Made by a program: the position numbers and the translations under genes. Positions 7,993 to 17,233 of a stretch of 35,222 nucleotides of DNA are shown piece after piece. Each line of letters opens with the position of its first letter. The first letter of the stretch is position 1. Below the pieces are notes generated by a model. That model did no database searches, was not told where the DNA came from, and saw nothing but the letters and a program-made list of their open reading frames with translations. Source of the DNA: Gillisia marina (GTDB lineage Bacteria > Bacteroidota > Bacteroidia > Flavobacteriales > Flavobacteriaceae); the NCBI RefSeq assembly GCF_000258765.1, contig NZ_AJLT01000039.1, positions 1 to 35,222 of the forward strand, written 5' to 3'.

Positions 7993-9395
7993 CTATTTGT
8001 TTCTATCGTATCCTAAGATGTGTAAAAGATCTTCAGAGTTCTGTTGTTCACTAAAAACCCTAGTGCTCAAAGTGCCTTCCTCGTCTCTATCTATTAAAAT
8101 ATGTTTTGGTTGAGGGATTAAGCAATGTTGCAACCCGCCAAAGCCACCAATGCTTTCTTGATAGGCACCTGTATTGAAAAACCCAATAAATAATGGCTTC
8201 TCTTTTTTGTACTTCGGAAGATAAATCGCGTTGGTATTTTGCTCGGAGTTATAATAATCATCACTATCGCAAGTAAGTCCGCCTAAAAGAATGCGCTCAT
8301 ATTCATCATTCCAACGATTTAATGGCAACATCACGAACTTCTTGCTAATGGCCCAAGAATCCGGAAGTGTAGTAATGAAAGATGAATTTATCATGTTCCA
8401 TTTCTCACGATCATTCTGTTGTTTTTGGTAAAGGATTTCATAAATAGCTCCGCCACTTTCACCAACTGTAAACGATCCAAATTCAGTAAAAATATTTGGC
8501 ACCTCTACATCAGATTCCTCACAAGTAAGTTTAATCTGATTCACTATTTCCGATACCATATATTGGTAGTCATATTCAAAAGCAAGAGAATTTTTAATTG
8601 GGAATCCACCTCCAATATTAAGGCTATCCAAACTCGGACATATCTTTTTAAGATCGATGTAACTTTTAAACACTTATTTAATTCGTTCCAGTAATAGGCG
8701 GTGTCGCGAATTCCGGTATTGATGAAAAAGTGAAGCATCTTCAATTCTACATCAGGATTGTCTTTTATTTTCTTGTTATAAAAAGGCACAATATTCTTGT
8801 AACCAATTCCTAATCTAGAGGTATAAAATTCGAATTTTGGCTCTTCTTCAGAAGCGATTCTAATCCCAATTTTATAAGGATCGTTTATCTTTTCTGAAAG
8901 AAGATCGATCTCTTCATAATTATCTATTATAGGAATACAGTTTTTATGGCCATCATTTAAAAGATCGGCGATATTACTTATGTATTGATCTCTTTTAAAA
9001 CCATTACATATTACATATGCGTCTTTAGAAAGCTTTCCCGTTTTCTTCAATTTCTGAACGATATTAATATCGAAAGCCGAAGAGGTTTCAATATGAATAT
9101 CATTAGATAAAGCCTCATTTAAAACATGTTCGAAATGAGAACTTTTGGTGCAATAACAGTAATTATATTTTCCCTTATAATCATGTTCTTCGATGGCATT
9201 TTTAAACCATTCTTTTGCCCTATTTATATTTTCTGAAATCTTTGGAAGATAGGTGAACTTAAGTGGAGCACCGTATTTTTCAACTAATGCCATTAAATCT
9301 ATCCCATGAAACTGCAGTTCACTATCTTCTAATTTAAATTCTTCCTGTGGAAAATAAAAGGTCTGCTCTATTAAATCGCGATATTTTGTATTCAA
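7993..9395 (-). pseudogene. speA: Arginine decarboxylase (short fold-III type), interrupted by a single-base frameshift
   Basis: A PLP-dependent decarboxylase of the alanine-racemase-like fold, converting arginine to agmatine, the substrate of the next gene. PLP Lys is about K84 in YCYCTKSSHFEH; the PLP-phosphate region LNIGGGFPIKNS lies after the break and CDSDDYY near the C-terminus. The frame shifts at about 8674-8675. Adding one A (AATAAGTG to AATAAAGTG) joins ELNK to VFKSYIDLKKICPSLDSL, giving 467 residues, the usual size of flavobacterial enzymes. The start appears to be TTG at 9395: an in-frame stop lies three codons upstream and the next Met is residue 35. Substrate preference among basic amino acids is inferred from the neighbouring agmatinase. 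Confidence 0.88.
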
Positions 9396-9715
9396 TGCTA
9401 TGTTTTAATTGTTGGGTTAAAAATTAGGGAATAAAATATACTGTCAAAATTAATGACTCGTAAATTATTGTTAAGATGATTGGAAAAATAACATCTAAAT
9501 CTTGGCGCGTTAAGATTTGTCAAGCCTAAGGCTGAATTAAAAATCTGAAGATCAAGGCCTTCGCTAAAAAATAACCTAAACGTTATCAACCTAGTTTACT
9601 TAATTCTAATTCAAAAATTGTTTCGTTCTAGAAGTGAATTTAAAAAGCAATTCACTTAAAAGTCAAACAAATGTATAAAAAATGTTATTCGAAATTACAT
9701 TTTAACGTACTCCTC
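9396..9715. other. Gene-free spacer between speA and the RluB-type gene
   Basis: A 320-bp AT-rich stretch with no credible ORF. It contains a perfect 9-bp inverted repeat, AAGTGAATT (9632-9640) and AATTCACTT (9649-9657), about 60 nt past the end of the RluB gene. The hairpin is not followed by a clear T tract on the minus strand, so terminator use is uncertain. A possible speA promoter element lies at 9445-9452. Confidence 0.5.
9445..9452 (-). promoter_or_regulatory. Candidate -7 element (TAATTTTG) for the polyamine operon
   Basis: The minus strand reads TAATTTTG, matching the Bacteroidota -7 consensus TAnnTTTG, about 50 nt upstream of the speA TTG start. I see no good -33 TTG at the expected distance, so this is a weak call. 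Confidence 0.35.
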
Positions 9716-10591
9716 TTAAAGCATTTTAATATTTATGATCTCTTGCTTGGTAAGCATTCTATAATTTCCTCTTGGGAGATCTTTTTTGGTAAGTCCACCA
9801 AAGGTCACTCTATCTAGTTTTTCAACTTCGTAACCTAAACTTTTAAATAGACGTTGGATCACGTGTGGCTTAATACTATTGGTTTCTATTCCCAACTCAT
9901 TTTTAGGCCTGTTATCTATGTAACTTACATCTTGTACTTTTACTTTTCCGTCTTCTAAAGTAATACCATCTTCTATCCTTTTTAATTCTTCAAAAGAAAT
10001 TGGCTTGCTAAGTTCCACGTGATAGATCTGTCTTATTCCGTTTTTTGGTTTCCCGAGTTGTTTTTCAAGCGTCCCATCATTCGTGAATAATAAAAGGCCA
10101 GTTGCCTGACGATCTAACTTTCCAACTGGAACAACCTTAGCTCTGGTAGCATTGGCAATTAGATCCATTACGGTTCTGGAACCTTTTTCTAAACTGCCGG
10201 TGGTAAAGAATCCTTTAGGTTTGTTTAAAAGGATATATTCCGGTTTTTCCGGAATCACTCGTCGCCCATCAAATTTCACTTCTTCGTTAGGCTTTACACG
10301 ATATCCCATTTCAGTAACTATCTTATCATTTACAGTTACGTTTCCTGCTCCAATATAGATGTCTGCATCTCTACGTGAACAAGCACCAGAATTTGCGATA
10401 TATTTATTAAGTCTTATTCCCTCTGGCTTAGGACCAGTTTTAGCTGCTGGTTTTGCTGTGCCTTTAGGAGCATTTTTAGGAGCAGAATCTTTCTTTACAG
10501 GAGCATTCCCTCTAGCCATAGATTTTTTCTTTGGCCCACCACCTTGTCTTCCACTAAACTTTTTTCCTGAAGAATTATCATTCCTACTCAT
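9716..10591 (-). CDS. RluB-type 23S rRNA pseudouridine synthase
   Basis: A RsuA/RluB/RluE/RluF family pseudouridine synthase that modifies large rRNA. It begins with a Lys/Gly/Pro/Ala-rich basic tail of about 55 residues typical of Bacteroidota members, then an S4 RNA-binding domain (IRLNKYIANSGACSRRDAD), then the catalytic domain with the Asp motif VGKLDRQATGLLLFTNDG and the end DLPRGNYRMLTKQE. The ATG at 10591 (MSRNDNSS) is preferred over an upstream TTG. A TATCTTTG -7 element lies just upstream. The exact target uridine cannot be fixed from sequence, so rluB would be a tentative symbol. Confidence 0.9.
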   Translation of the reverse strand: MSRNDNSSGKKFSGRQGGGPKKKSMARGNAPVKKDSAPKNAPKGTAKPAAKTGPKPEGIRLNKYIANSGACSRRDADIYIGAGNVTVNDKIVTEMGYRVKPNEEVKFDGRRVIPEKPEYILLNKPKGFFTTGSLEKGSRTVMDLIANATRAKVVPVGKLDRQATGLLLFTNDGTLEKQLGKPKNGIRQIYHVELSKPISFEELKRIEDGITLEDGKVKVQDVSYIDNRPKNELGIETNSIKPHVIQRLFKSLGYEVEKLDRVTFGGLTKKDLPRGNYRMLTKQEIINIKML

Positions 10592-10606
10592 ATCGCTAAT
10601 TTTTTG

Positions 10607-10614
10607 CAAAGATA
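10607..10614 (-). promoter_or_regulatory. Candidate -7 element (TATCTTTG) for the RluB-type gene
   Basis: TATCTTTG on the minus strand, 15 nt upstream of the ATG at 10591, matches TAnnTTTG. No clear -33 TTG is found at 17-23 nt, so the gene may also be read from upstream. Confidence 0.45.
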
Positions 10615-10662
10615 CTAGATATATCTTTCTCTTTATATTTTAACACTTAAAGATTTGTATTC

Positions 10663-11567
10663 CTAAAAAACCCTATTGAATACTTCTTTATAATCTATAA
10701 GGAGAATGCTGAAAACTCCTGCTACAATAATGAATTTAAGAATATTATGGAGAATTAAATATTGCCATTTTGCATTGCTGAAATAAAGAAAAAGCAAAAA
10801 GAAAATTAGTAGAAGTAAGGATGTGTAAAAATAGTAATCCATCAAGCCGGTATCGAATCTTGTTGTAAGCAACAAAATGGGAACAACAGCGAGGACCGTG
10901 AGTACCGAAAGAAAAAATTTACTCCATTTTTCCCCGTAGACTACCGGGATTGTTTTGTAATTCTGAATAAGATCCCCTTTTAAATTCTCCAAATCCTTTA
11001 CCAATTCCCGCATCGCGATCATAATAAATAAGAAAGTGGCATGAATAAAAATGACAGTCTCAAAATTCTTATAATAAATAAATACCACAAAAAATGGGGT
11101 GATGGCTAAGATACTTGCATGATATTCCCGAGAAATAAGATTTTTTTAATCCTATGCGAGTATAACCAAATCGTGAAAATGTAGATAGAAAAGAAGACTA
11201 CTGCTCTAAATGAAACATAACTGGCAAAGAAGATTGAAGCAAAATTCAGAATAAAATACACCGAGAGTTTTGTGCGCTGACTAATAAGCCGGTCTAACAT
11301 TGTCTTCTTTGGCCTATTTATAAGGTCTTTTTCGCTATCGTAAAAATTATTGATGATATATCCCGAAGCGATTACAGTTGCAGACGATAGAATTAGAAAA
11401 AATAGATTTGGATCGAAAAAAACATCTCGAAGCGGCAGGTCCGGAGCTAAAATAAAAGCTGCAGTTAGGTATTGTGCGAATACAAGAATAAGAATGTTGT
11501 AACCTCTAACAACCGAAAACAAACTCAACAGCTTAAGTAGTAATCGTTTGTTTCTAGCGGACGCCAT
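10663..11567 (-). pseudogene. UbiA-family prenyltransferase (geranylgeranylglycerol-phosphate transferase-like), single-base frameshift
   Basis: A multi-pass membrane prenyltransferase. The first Asp-rich motif NNFYDSEKDLINRPKKT lies in the N-terminal half, and the second, RELVKDLENLKGD followed by KTIPVVYG, in the C-terminal half. The frame breaks near 11119-11121: one frame ends GNIMQVS, and the other resumes ASILAITPFFVVFIYYK. Adding one T (ATCATGCA to ATCATTGCA) gives GNIIASILAITPFF and 301 residues, the normal length. Directly downstream of two mevalonate genes, it likely uses an isoprenoid diphosphate made from their product. The closest annotated flavobacterial relatives are called geranylgeranylglycerol-phosphate geranylgeranyltransferase; a quinone-type acceptor is the alternative. 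Confidence 0.82.
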
Positions 11568-11582
11568 GTAATTTAGGAACTA

Positions 11583-12521
11583 TTAGAAGTTGTAAACCAC
11601 TTCTAAATTATAATCTTTTAAAGATTTTTTAGCCTTTTCTATATCTTCAGTAAAACCTAAAATATAGCCACCACCACCAGAACCACAAAGTTTTAAGTAG
11701 TAATCGTTAGATTCTATTCCTTGTTTCCATAGTTTGTGGAATTGAGTAGGAATCATTGGCTTAAAGTTGTCTAAAACAACGTGAGAAAGTTTCTTGATAT
11801 TCCCGAATAAAGATTTGATGTCCCCTTGTAAAAAGTCGTCTACACAGGCATCGGTATGTTTTACAAACTGATCTTTTACCATTTTTCTAAATGGCTCTTG
11901 CTTCATGTTTTCCATGAAAATCTGTACCATTGGTGCAGTTTCACCAATAGAACCACTATCTAATAAAAATACAGCGCCTTTTCCATTTTCGGTTTGAGAT
12001 GGAATTCCGGCAGGCTCAATATTATCTTTAGAATTTATTAAAATAGGTATGCTTAAATAGCTGTTTAAAGGATCTAAACCGGAAGATTTACCATGGAAGA
12101 AAGATTCCATTTCTCCAAAGATCTTTTTCAGTTTTAATAACTTTTCTCTAGTTAGATTCTCTAAAACCGTGATCTTGTTAGTAGCATATTCATCATAAAT
12201 AGCTGCAACCAAAGCCCCGCTGCTTCCCACTCCATATCCTTGCGGAATAGTAGAGTCAAAATACATCCCTTTTGCGATGTCCTTATTTAATTCATCTAAA
12301 TTGAAATGTACCAAGGAGGGATTAGAAATCTCTAAATCCTTCAAGTGCTTAGCGAATCGCTCTAAACTTTTGTTAGATTCAATCGCTTCTTCCGAAGGAT
12401 TTTCATCCACTTTTAAAGCGCCATTGTAAAAATTGTAAGGGATGGATAAACCTTTAGAATCTTTAATGATCCCATATTCTCCGAAAAGCAAGATCTTAGA
12501 ATAAAATAATGGTCCTTTCAT
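11583..12521 (-). CDS. Mevalonate kinase-like GHMP kinase
   Basis: A GHMP-family kinase of 312 residues, probably phosphorylating mevalonate in the isoprenoid pathway. The N-terminal KILLFGEYGII is the substrate-binding start typical of mevalonate kinases, the ATP loop PQGYGVGSSGAL is at residues 93-104, and the C-terminal Gly-rich motif KLCGSGGGGYILGFT is present. It lies between diphosphomevalonate decarboxylase and the UbiA gene on the same strand, which supports mevalonate rather than another GHMP substrate. The ATG at 12521 yields MKGPLFYSKILLFGEYG. A TATATTTG element at 12574-12581 suggests it may also have its own promoter. Confidence 0.85.
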   Translation of the reverse strand: MKGPLFYSKILLFGEYGIIKDSKGLSIPYNFYNGALKVDENPSEEAIESNKSLERFAKHLKDLEISNPSLVHFNLDELNKDIAKGMYFDSTIPQGYGVGSSGALVAAIYDEYATNKITVLENLTREKLLKLKKIFGEMESFFHGKSSGLDPLNSYLSIPILINSKDNIEPAGIPSQTENGKGAVFLLDSGSIGETAPMVQIFMENMKQEPFRKMVKDQFVKHTDACVDDFLQGDIKSLFGNIKKLSHVVLDNFKPMIPTQFHKLWKQGIESNDYYLKLCGSGGGGYILGFTEDIEKAKKSLKDYNLEVVYNF

Positions 12522-12573
12522 AAGCTTATAAATATTCTGAATTCAAAAGAATTCTAAACAGTAGATTTCGAGG

Positions 12574-12581
12574 CAAATATA
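12574..12581 (-). promoter_or_regulatory. Candidate -7 element (TATATTTG) for mevalonate kinase
   Basis: TATATTTG on the minus strand sits between the decarboxylase stop and the kinase start, about 52 nt before the ATG. The leader also holds GAATTC-AAAA-GAATTC (12539-12554), a small hairpin. No convincing -33 element is seen. Confidence 0.35.
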
Positions 12582-12592
12582 ATCAATTAAAA

Positions 12593-13683
12593 CTACAATT
12601 TTTTTGAACCTAAACCTACACTATCAGATATAAATTGATTTTTTTCACAAAACGCAAGGAGTTCATTTTTAATAAATTGAAAAATTTCAGTCTTATATTT
12701 TTTCGGGTATAAAACATGGACATTTGCTCCCGCATCTAAAGTAAAACATACCGGTAATCCGGTGGTCTCTCTAAAAGCCCATATTTTATTGATGATTTCC
12801 AATGTGTTTGGCTTCATTAATATGAAATAGGGATTGCTGCTCATCATCATTGCGTGAAGCGTTAAGGCTTCGCTTTCAACTATTTCAATAAACTTGTTGA
12901 GGTCTCCCGATTTGAAAACATCTTTTAGCGTTGTTAAATTTTTGTGTGCTTGTGTAAAACGCTCTTCGGCAAAAGGGTGGTTGTGCATAAGGTTATGCCC
13001 CACACTACTGCTCACTTTTTTCTCCCCTTTATCTACCAATAAAATAGTATCCTGATAATTTTCGAATACCTCATGAACCTCATTTGGATATTCAACGCCA
13101 TAGAGATTAGAACTTCCTACAATTTCGGCATGATCACCCCAAACAACTAAATTTCCTTGTACACTTCTACAAGCGCTTCCAGAACCTAAACGGGCAAGAA
13201 AAGAAGCTTTTTTAAGGAAATAATCTTCAGAAATACTTGGAGCAAGTTGCTTTTCCAAACTCATAACGCATAAAGCCAAAGCGCTCATTCCACTGGCAGA
13301 AGATGCAATTCCACTGCTATGAGGGAAGGAGTTTTCAGAAGTTATTGTGAACTGATATTCTTTTAGGTATGGGCAATACTTTTCTATTCTTTCAAAAAAG
13401 GTATAGATCTTTGGCTTAAAATCTTCCTTTTTTTTGCCTTCGAAATAGAATTCAAAATCAAAAAGATCTCCTTTCTTCTCACAGTCTTTTTTGCGAGTAA
13501 ATTCTAAACTAGTGATGGTTTTACAGTTGTCGAGCGTAAAACTGATGGATGGATTTGCAGGAATCTGATTTTCTTTTTTTCCCCAATATTTCACCAAGCA
13601 ATATTGCTAGGCGATTGCCAACTAGTTTTGCCGGCATCAATTGTTCCTAGTTTAGATTGTGGTATAAAATCGTGTACTTGCAT
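12593..13683 (-). pseudogene. mvaD: Diphosphomevalonate decarboxylase, single-base frameshift near the N-terminus
   Basis: Makes isopentenyl diphosphate from diphosphomevalonate with ATP. Main-frame motifs are VKYWGKKENQIPANPSISFT at the N-terminus and the Ser-rich ATP loop HSSGIASSASGMSALAL, then TLDAGANVHVLYP near the end. An ATG at 13683 opens a reading frame MQVHDFIPQSKLG...SPSNIA that runs into a stop at the break near 13596-13597. Adding one T (GCTTGG to GCTTTGG) gives SNIALVKYWGKK, the family's conserved start, and 363 residues. AGGAGG directly abuts the ATG. Mevalonate-pathway loss should be lethal if there is no alternative route, so a sequence error is favoured. Confidence 0.9.
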
Positions 13684-13701
13684 CCTCCTAAAAATTTTAC
13701 A

Positions 13702-13709
13702 CAAATATA
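13702..13709 (-). promoter_or_regulatory. Candidate -7 element (TATATTTG) for the mevalonate gene cluster
   Basis: TATATTTG on the minus strand lies 18 nt upstream of the ATG at 13683 and matches TAnnTTTG. No clear -33 TTG is visible at the usual spacing. Confidence 0.4.
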
Positions 13710-13784
13710 CTTTTTTAGTTAAGAGATGATAACTTAGGATTTCAAATAATTGCCTATTTTAGGGTGTTAAACCAACTGAAGACC

Positions 13785-14264
13785 ATGACCACTAAACTCT
13801 TTATACGGGTGTCCTTTGCTTTGGGCGTATGCTTATTTATTGGGTTTTTGGCCTCTATGGCTACTCAAACCAGTATCGGAGGTTGGTATGTGCAGCTCGA
13901 CAAACCTAGTTTTAATCCGCCTAATTGGATCTTTGGACCTGTTTGGACAGTACTTTATATTTTTATGGGGATTGCTGCGGGAATCGTGTGGAGCAAAGGT
14001 TTTTATCATAAATGGGTAAAAACAGCACTTTACCATTTCGGGTTTCAATTGTTGCTGAACGCGGCTTGGTCTTTACTTTTCTTTGGACTACAAGAGCCTT
14101 TTTGGGCATTATTGGATATCATAGCACTTTTTATTGTGCTGCTTTTCACCATAAAATGGTTTAAAATAGTAAACGATAAAGCTGCTTATTTATTAATTCC
14201 CTATGCTATTTGGGTGGTTTTTGCGGCGATCTTGAATTTTGAGATTTGGCGACTAAATATGTGA
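13785..14264 (+). CDS. tspO: TspO/MBR family membrane protein
   Basis: A five-helix membrane protein of the TspO/translocator family, which binds porphyrins and related ligands and is linked to stress responses. The signatures GGWYVQLDKPSFNPPNWIFGP and VWTVLYIFMGIAAG are near residues 32-64, and WSLLFFGLQEPFWALLDI further on matches the Trp-rich helices. At 159 residues it has normal length. I choose the ATG at 13785 (MTTKLFIRVSF) over a GTG 21 nt upstream. It is divergent from the mevalonate cluster and convergent with the flavoprotein gene, with a 7-nt gap. Confidence 0.92.
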   Translation: MTTKLFIRVSFALGVCLFIGFLASMATQTSIGGWYVQLDKPSFNPPNWIFGPVWTVLYIFMGIAAGIVWSKGFYHKWVKTALYHFGFQLLLNAAWSLLFFGLQEPFWALLDIIALFIVLLFTIKWFKIVNDKAAYLLIPYAIWVVFAAILNFEIWRLNM

Positions 14265-14271
14265 TACTTTT

Positions 14272-15486
14272 TTATTCTGAATCAGTCATCGCTTTGGCAG
14301 CTAAGTAGCCGCCAGTCCACGCATTCTGAAAATTAAATCCTCCGGTTATTGCATCTATATTCAAAACTTCTCCCGCAAAATATAAATTCTTCTGAAGCTT
14401 ACTCTCGAAGGTTTTAAAATTCACTTCATTAAGTTTTACGCCACCCGCAGTTACAAACTCTTCTTTAAAAGTGCTTTTTCCGTCAACAGAAAACTCCGAT
14501 TGTGTAAGCTGTTCACTAAGCTTAACTAATTGCCTCTTGTTAATATCAGCCCAAATATCGGTTTCAGAAATTCCGGAAGCTAGTACTAAACTTCTCCAAA
14601 GTCTTTTAGGCAGTTCGAATTGAGCATATTTTGAAAGCTGCTGCTTGGCATGCTTCAACTTGAGCTCTAAGAGTTGCTCTAAAATTTCTTCTGAGTTCTG
14701 ATTGGCAAGCCAATTTACATGAATCTTAAATTTATAATTGAGATCATTCAGCTCCCTTGCGCCCCAAGCAGAAAGTTTTAAGATCGCCGGACCACTCAAG
14801 CCCCAATGAGTAATTAAAAGCGGACCTTCATCTTCCATGTGGATCTCCGGAATTTTTACCGAAGCAAATGTTGCAACTCCAGGAAGATCTGTAATGCGCT
14901 CATCTTTTATATTGAAAGTAAATAACGAAGGCACCGCGGTTTCCATTTGATGCCCTAAATCTTGTAACAATTTCCAAATTTTTGGATTGCTACCGGTGGC
15001 AACAAGAATTTTTTCAGCAGAAAAATCTCCATTATTGGTATTTATATACCATTGCTCATTTTCTTCAACTATATTTTGAACAGCATGATTTTTAAGAATC
15101 TTAATACCTAAACGGTGTGTTTCAGAAAGAAAACAATCGATTATGGTTTCTGAAGAATCTGAAACCGGGAACATACGCCCATCTTCTTCAATTTTTAATT
15201 CGATGCCACGCTCTTCAAACCAGGCAATCGTATCGCCCGTCATAAAGGAATGAAAAGGGCCCCGAAGTTCTTTCTCGCCTCTAGGATATTTTTTTATCAG
15301 TTCGCCTGGAGTGAATTCGGCATGCGTTACATTACATCTTCCTCCACCCGAAATACGCACTTTAGTAAGCACTTCTTTCCCTCGTTCTAAGATCAGAATC
15401 TTAGCTTCAGGATTAAATTCTGCAGCATTTATAGCTGTAAAAAAGCCTGCAGCACCGCCACCAATAATTATAATATCGTATTTCAT
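14272..15486 (-). CDS. HI0933-family NAD(P)/FAD-dependent oxidoreductase
   Basis: A 404-residue flavoprotein of the HI0933/BaiN-like family (often named aminoacetone oxidase family). The dinucleotide fold IIIIGGGAAGFFTAINA is at residues 5-21, followed by the family marker KVRISGGGRCNVTHA near 42-56, THWGLSGPAILKLSAWGA in the middle, and the C-terminal FAGEVLNIDAITGGFNFQ with AWTGGYLAAKAM. The length is normal and the ATG at 15484-15486 is unambiguous. A good promoter lies immediately upstream, so it is probably monocistronic. The substrate is unknown. Confidence 0.92.
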   Translation of the reverse strand: MKYDIIIIGGGAAGFFTAINAAEFNPEAKILILERGKEVLTKVRISGGGRCNVTHAEFTPGELIKKYPRGEKELRGPFHSFMTGDTIAWFEERGIELKIEEDGRMFPVSDSSETIIDCFLSETHRLGIKILKNHAVQNIVEENEQWYINTNNGDFSAEKILVATGSNPKIWKLLQDLGHQMETAVPSLFTFNIKDERITDLPGVATFASVKIPEIHMEDEGPLLITHWGLSGPAILKLSAWGARELNDLNYKFKIHVNWLANQNSEEILEQLLELKLKHAKQQLSKYAQFELPKRLWRSLVLASGISETDIWADINKRQLVKLSEQLTQSEFSVDGKSTFKEEFVTAGGVKLNEVNFKTFESKLQKNLYFAGEVLNIDAITGGFNFQNAWTGGYLAAKAMTDSE

Positions 15487-15507
15487 TCAGAAAAAAAATT
15501 GAAAGCG

Positions 15508-15534
15508 CAAAGTTAGCGGTTTTCAGAGTAGCAA
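15508..15534 (-). promoter_or_regulatory. Promoter of the HI0933-family gene
   Basis: On the minus strand TTG (15534-15532) is followed after 16 nt by TAACTTTG (15515-15508), close to the Bacteroidota pattern TTG-N17-23-TAnnTTTG. It ends 21 nt before the ATG and begins just past the stop of the upstream glycerophosphodiesterase gene. Confidence 0.65.
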
Positions 15535-15535
15535 T

Positions 15536-16222
15536 TTAAGTAAGTCTATCCGGATAATCTGAAATGATGCCATCTACACCAAACTCTATCATTCGTGCAA
15601 TATCTTCCGGTTCATTCACAGTCCAAGCATTTACGTTAAAACCCTGGTTATGGGCATCTATAATACTTTGTCTGGTAATAATTCCCAGGGATGGATGGAT
15701 GGCAGTGGCATTTAAGATCTTGCCCCATTCTATAGCTTCCTCCACACTGGCCTTACTTAAAACTGCAATAAGGATATGTTCATTTATTTTCTTCACCTCA
15801 AGCAATTCATTCTCTTGAAAACTTGAAACCAGAATGCTCGAGTAGTCCCAACCTTTATCTATGTAATGAGAAATAATAGCACAGGTGGGTTTTGCCGTAT
15901 GCAAACCTTTAAGTTCTATGTTAATAGAGCATTTTCCTTCTATAAGATCCAGCACTTCGGTTAATAATGGGATTTTATAACCTCCCTTTACGGTTAATTG
16001 CTGAAGTTGCTCATAGGTTTTAGCGGCAATTTCTCCAGAACCATCACTTAGCCGATCTAACGTGAAATCGTGAAATACCATTAATTCTCCGGAAGCACAT
16101 AGATGAACATCTATTTCTATTCCATCTACGCCCATTTCCAAGGCGAGGCTGATACTTTCCAGCGTGTTTTCAGTAATATGTCCTTTCGCCCCGCGATGAC
16201 CAATTTTATAGACAGTTTTCAT
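15536..16222 (-). CDS. Glycerophosphodiester phosphodiesterase family protein
   Basis: Hydrolyses glycerophosphodiesters to glycerol-3-phosphate and an alcohol. The TIM-barrel signature is intact: IGHRGAKGHITENTLES at the N-terminus, GVDGIEIDVHLCASGELMV with FHDFTLDRLSDGSG, SINIELKG in the middle and NAWTVNEPEDIARM with GVDGIISDYP at the end. The ATG at 16222 (MKTVYKIGHRG) is preferred over a TTG two codons upstream. At 228 residues with no signal peptide it is a cytoplasmic-type enzyme. Confidence 0.93.
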   Translation of the reverse strand: MKTVYKIGHRGAKGHITENTLESISLALEMGVDGIEIDVHLCASGELMVFHDFTLDRLSDGSGEIAAKTYEQLQQLTVKGGYKIPLLTEVLDLIEGKCSINIELKGLHTAKPTCAIISHYIDKGWDYSSILVSSFQENELLEVKKINEHILIAVLSKASVEEAIEWGKILNATAIHPSLGIITRQSIIDAHNQGFNVNAWTVNEPEDIARMIEFGVDGIISDYPDRLT

Positions 16223-16355
16223 AGTCAATAGTTTAAATTGGTGAAATTACATATTTACTTAATTATTTAAGGTTTTAGAAAGTCTTAATACTGCTTAACA
16301 TTTTTTTTTGACGAGTTGCTTTATAACTTCATTATAAATTAAAAAGAATTGAAAA

Positions 16356-17204
16356 ATGGAGAAGCCGAAGAAATTTGTAAATCAAACTCAAAGTAAACCA
16401 GGAGCTGAATATAAAATGGAACCTCAACCAGAGATCATTCGAAAAGGATATAGAGGTAGCAAAAAACTTCAGAATAAAACCGCTTTAATTACAGGAGGAG
16501 ATAGTGGGATAGGGAGAAGTGTGGCTGTTCATTTTGCCAGAGAAGGGGCAAACATTGTTATTGTGTATTTAAAAGAAGATGAAGACGCCATAGAAACTAT
16601 GAAAATGGTGAAGGAAGAAGGCCAAGAATGTCTTATCGTGGAGGGGGATCTTAAAAATGAAAAATTTTGTAAATCCTTGATTAAAAAATGTGTTAAAGAA
16701 TTTAAAAGCTTAGATATTCTTGTTAATAATGCAGCATATCAAAACCCTAAGGATAGCATTGAAGAAATTAGTACGACCCAACTTCATAAGACTTTTGAGA
16801 CTAATATTTATCCATATTTTTATGTGGTAAAAGAAGCAATGCAGCATTTAAAGAAGGGAAATACCATAATTAATACGACCTCTGTAACGGCATATCGCGG
16901 GAGTGAGCATTTATTGGATTATTCCAGTACGAAAGGGGCTATTGTAAGTTTTACCAGATCTCTTTCTAAAATGCTAGCAGGAAAGGGCATTCGAGTAAAC
17001 GCCGTAGCGCCCGGACCAATTTGGACACCCTTAATACCTTCCACTTTTGATGATGTTTCAGATTTTGGACAGGATACTCCTCTAGGAAGAGCCGGACAAC
17101 CAAGTGAAGTTGCGCCTGCATTTGTATATCTTGCTAGTGAGGATAGTAGTTACGTAACCGGGCAAGTAATTCATGTTAATGGAGGCGAAGTTGTTGGTGG
17201 TTAA
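16356..17204 (+). CDS. SDR-family oxidoreductase (YghA / general stress protein 39 type)
   Basis: An NAD(P)-dependent short-chain dehydrogenase of the longer YghA/YhdF-like group, whose extended N-terminus (about 40 residues, Lys/Pro/Gln-rich) precedes the Rossmann fold. The cofactor motif TGGDSGIG is at residues 46-53, NNAA near 124-127, and the catalytic triad is S176, Y189, K193 (YSSTK). C-terminal SYVTGQVIHVNGGEVVGG is typical. The substrate is unknown. It is followed after 29 nt by an FAD oxidoreductase gene and then by YetF-like and SemiSWEET genes; relatives are often stress-induced. Confidence 0.92.
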   Translation: MEKPKKFVNQTQSKPGAEYKMEPQPEIIRKGYRGSKKLQNKTALITGGDSGIGRSVAVHFAREGANIVIVYLKEDEDAIETMKMVKEEGQECLIVEGDLKNEKFCKSLIKKCVKEFKSLDILVNNAAYQNPKDSIEEISTTQLHKTFETNIYPYFYVVKEAMQHLKKGNTIINTTSVTAYRGSEHLLDYSSTKGAIVSFTRSLSKMLAGKGIRVNAVAPGPIWTPLIPSTFDDVSDFGQDTPLGRAGQPSEVAPAFVYLASEDSSYVTGQVIHVNGGEVVGG

Positions 17205-17233
17205 AGAATAAACTTAGATATAATAAAGAAACT

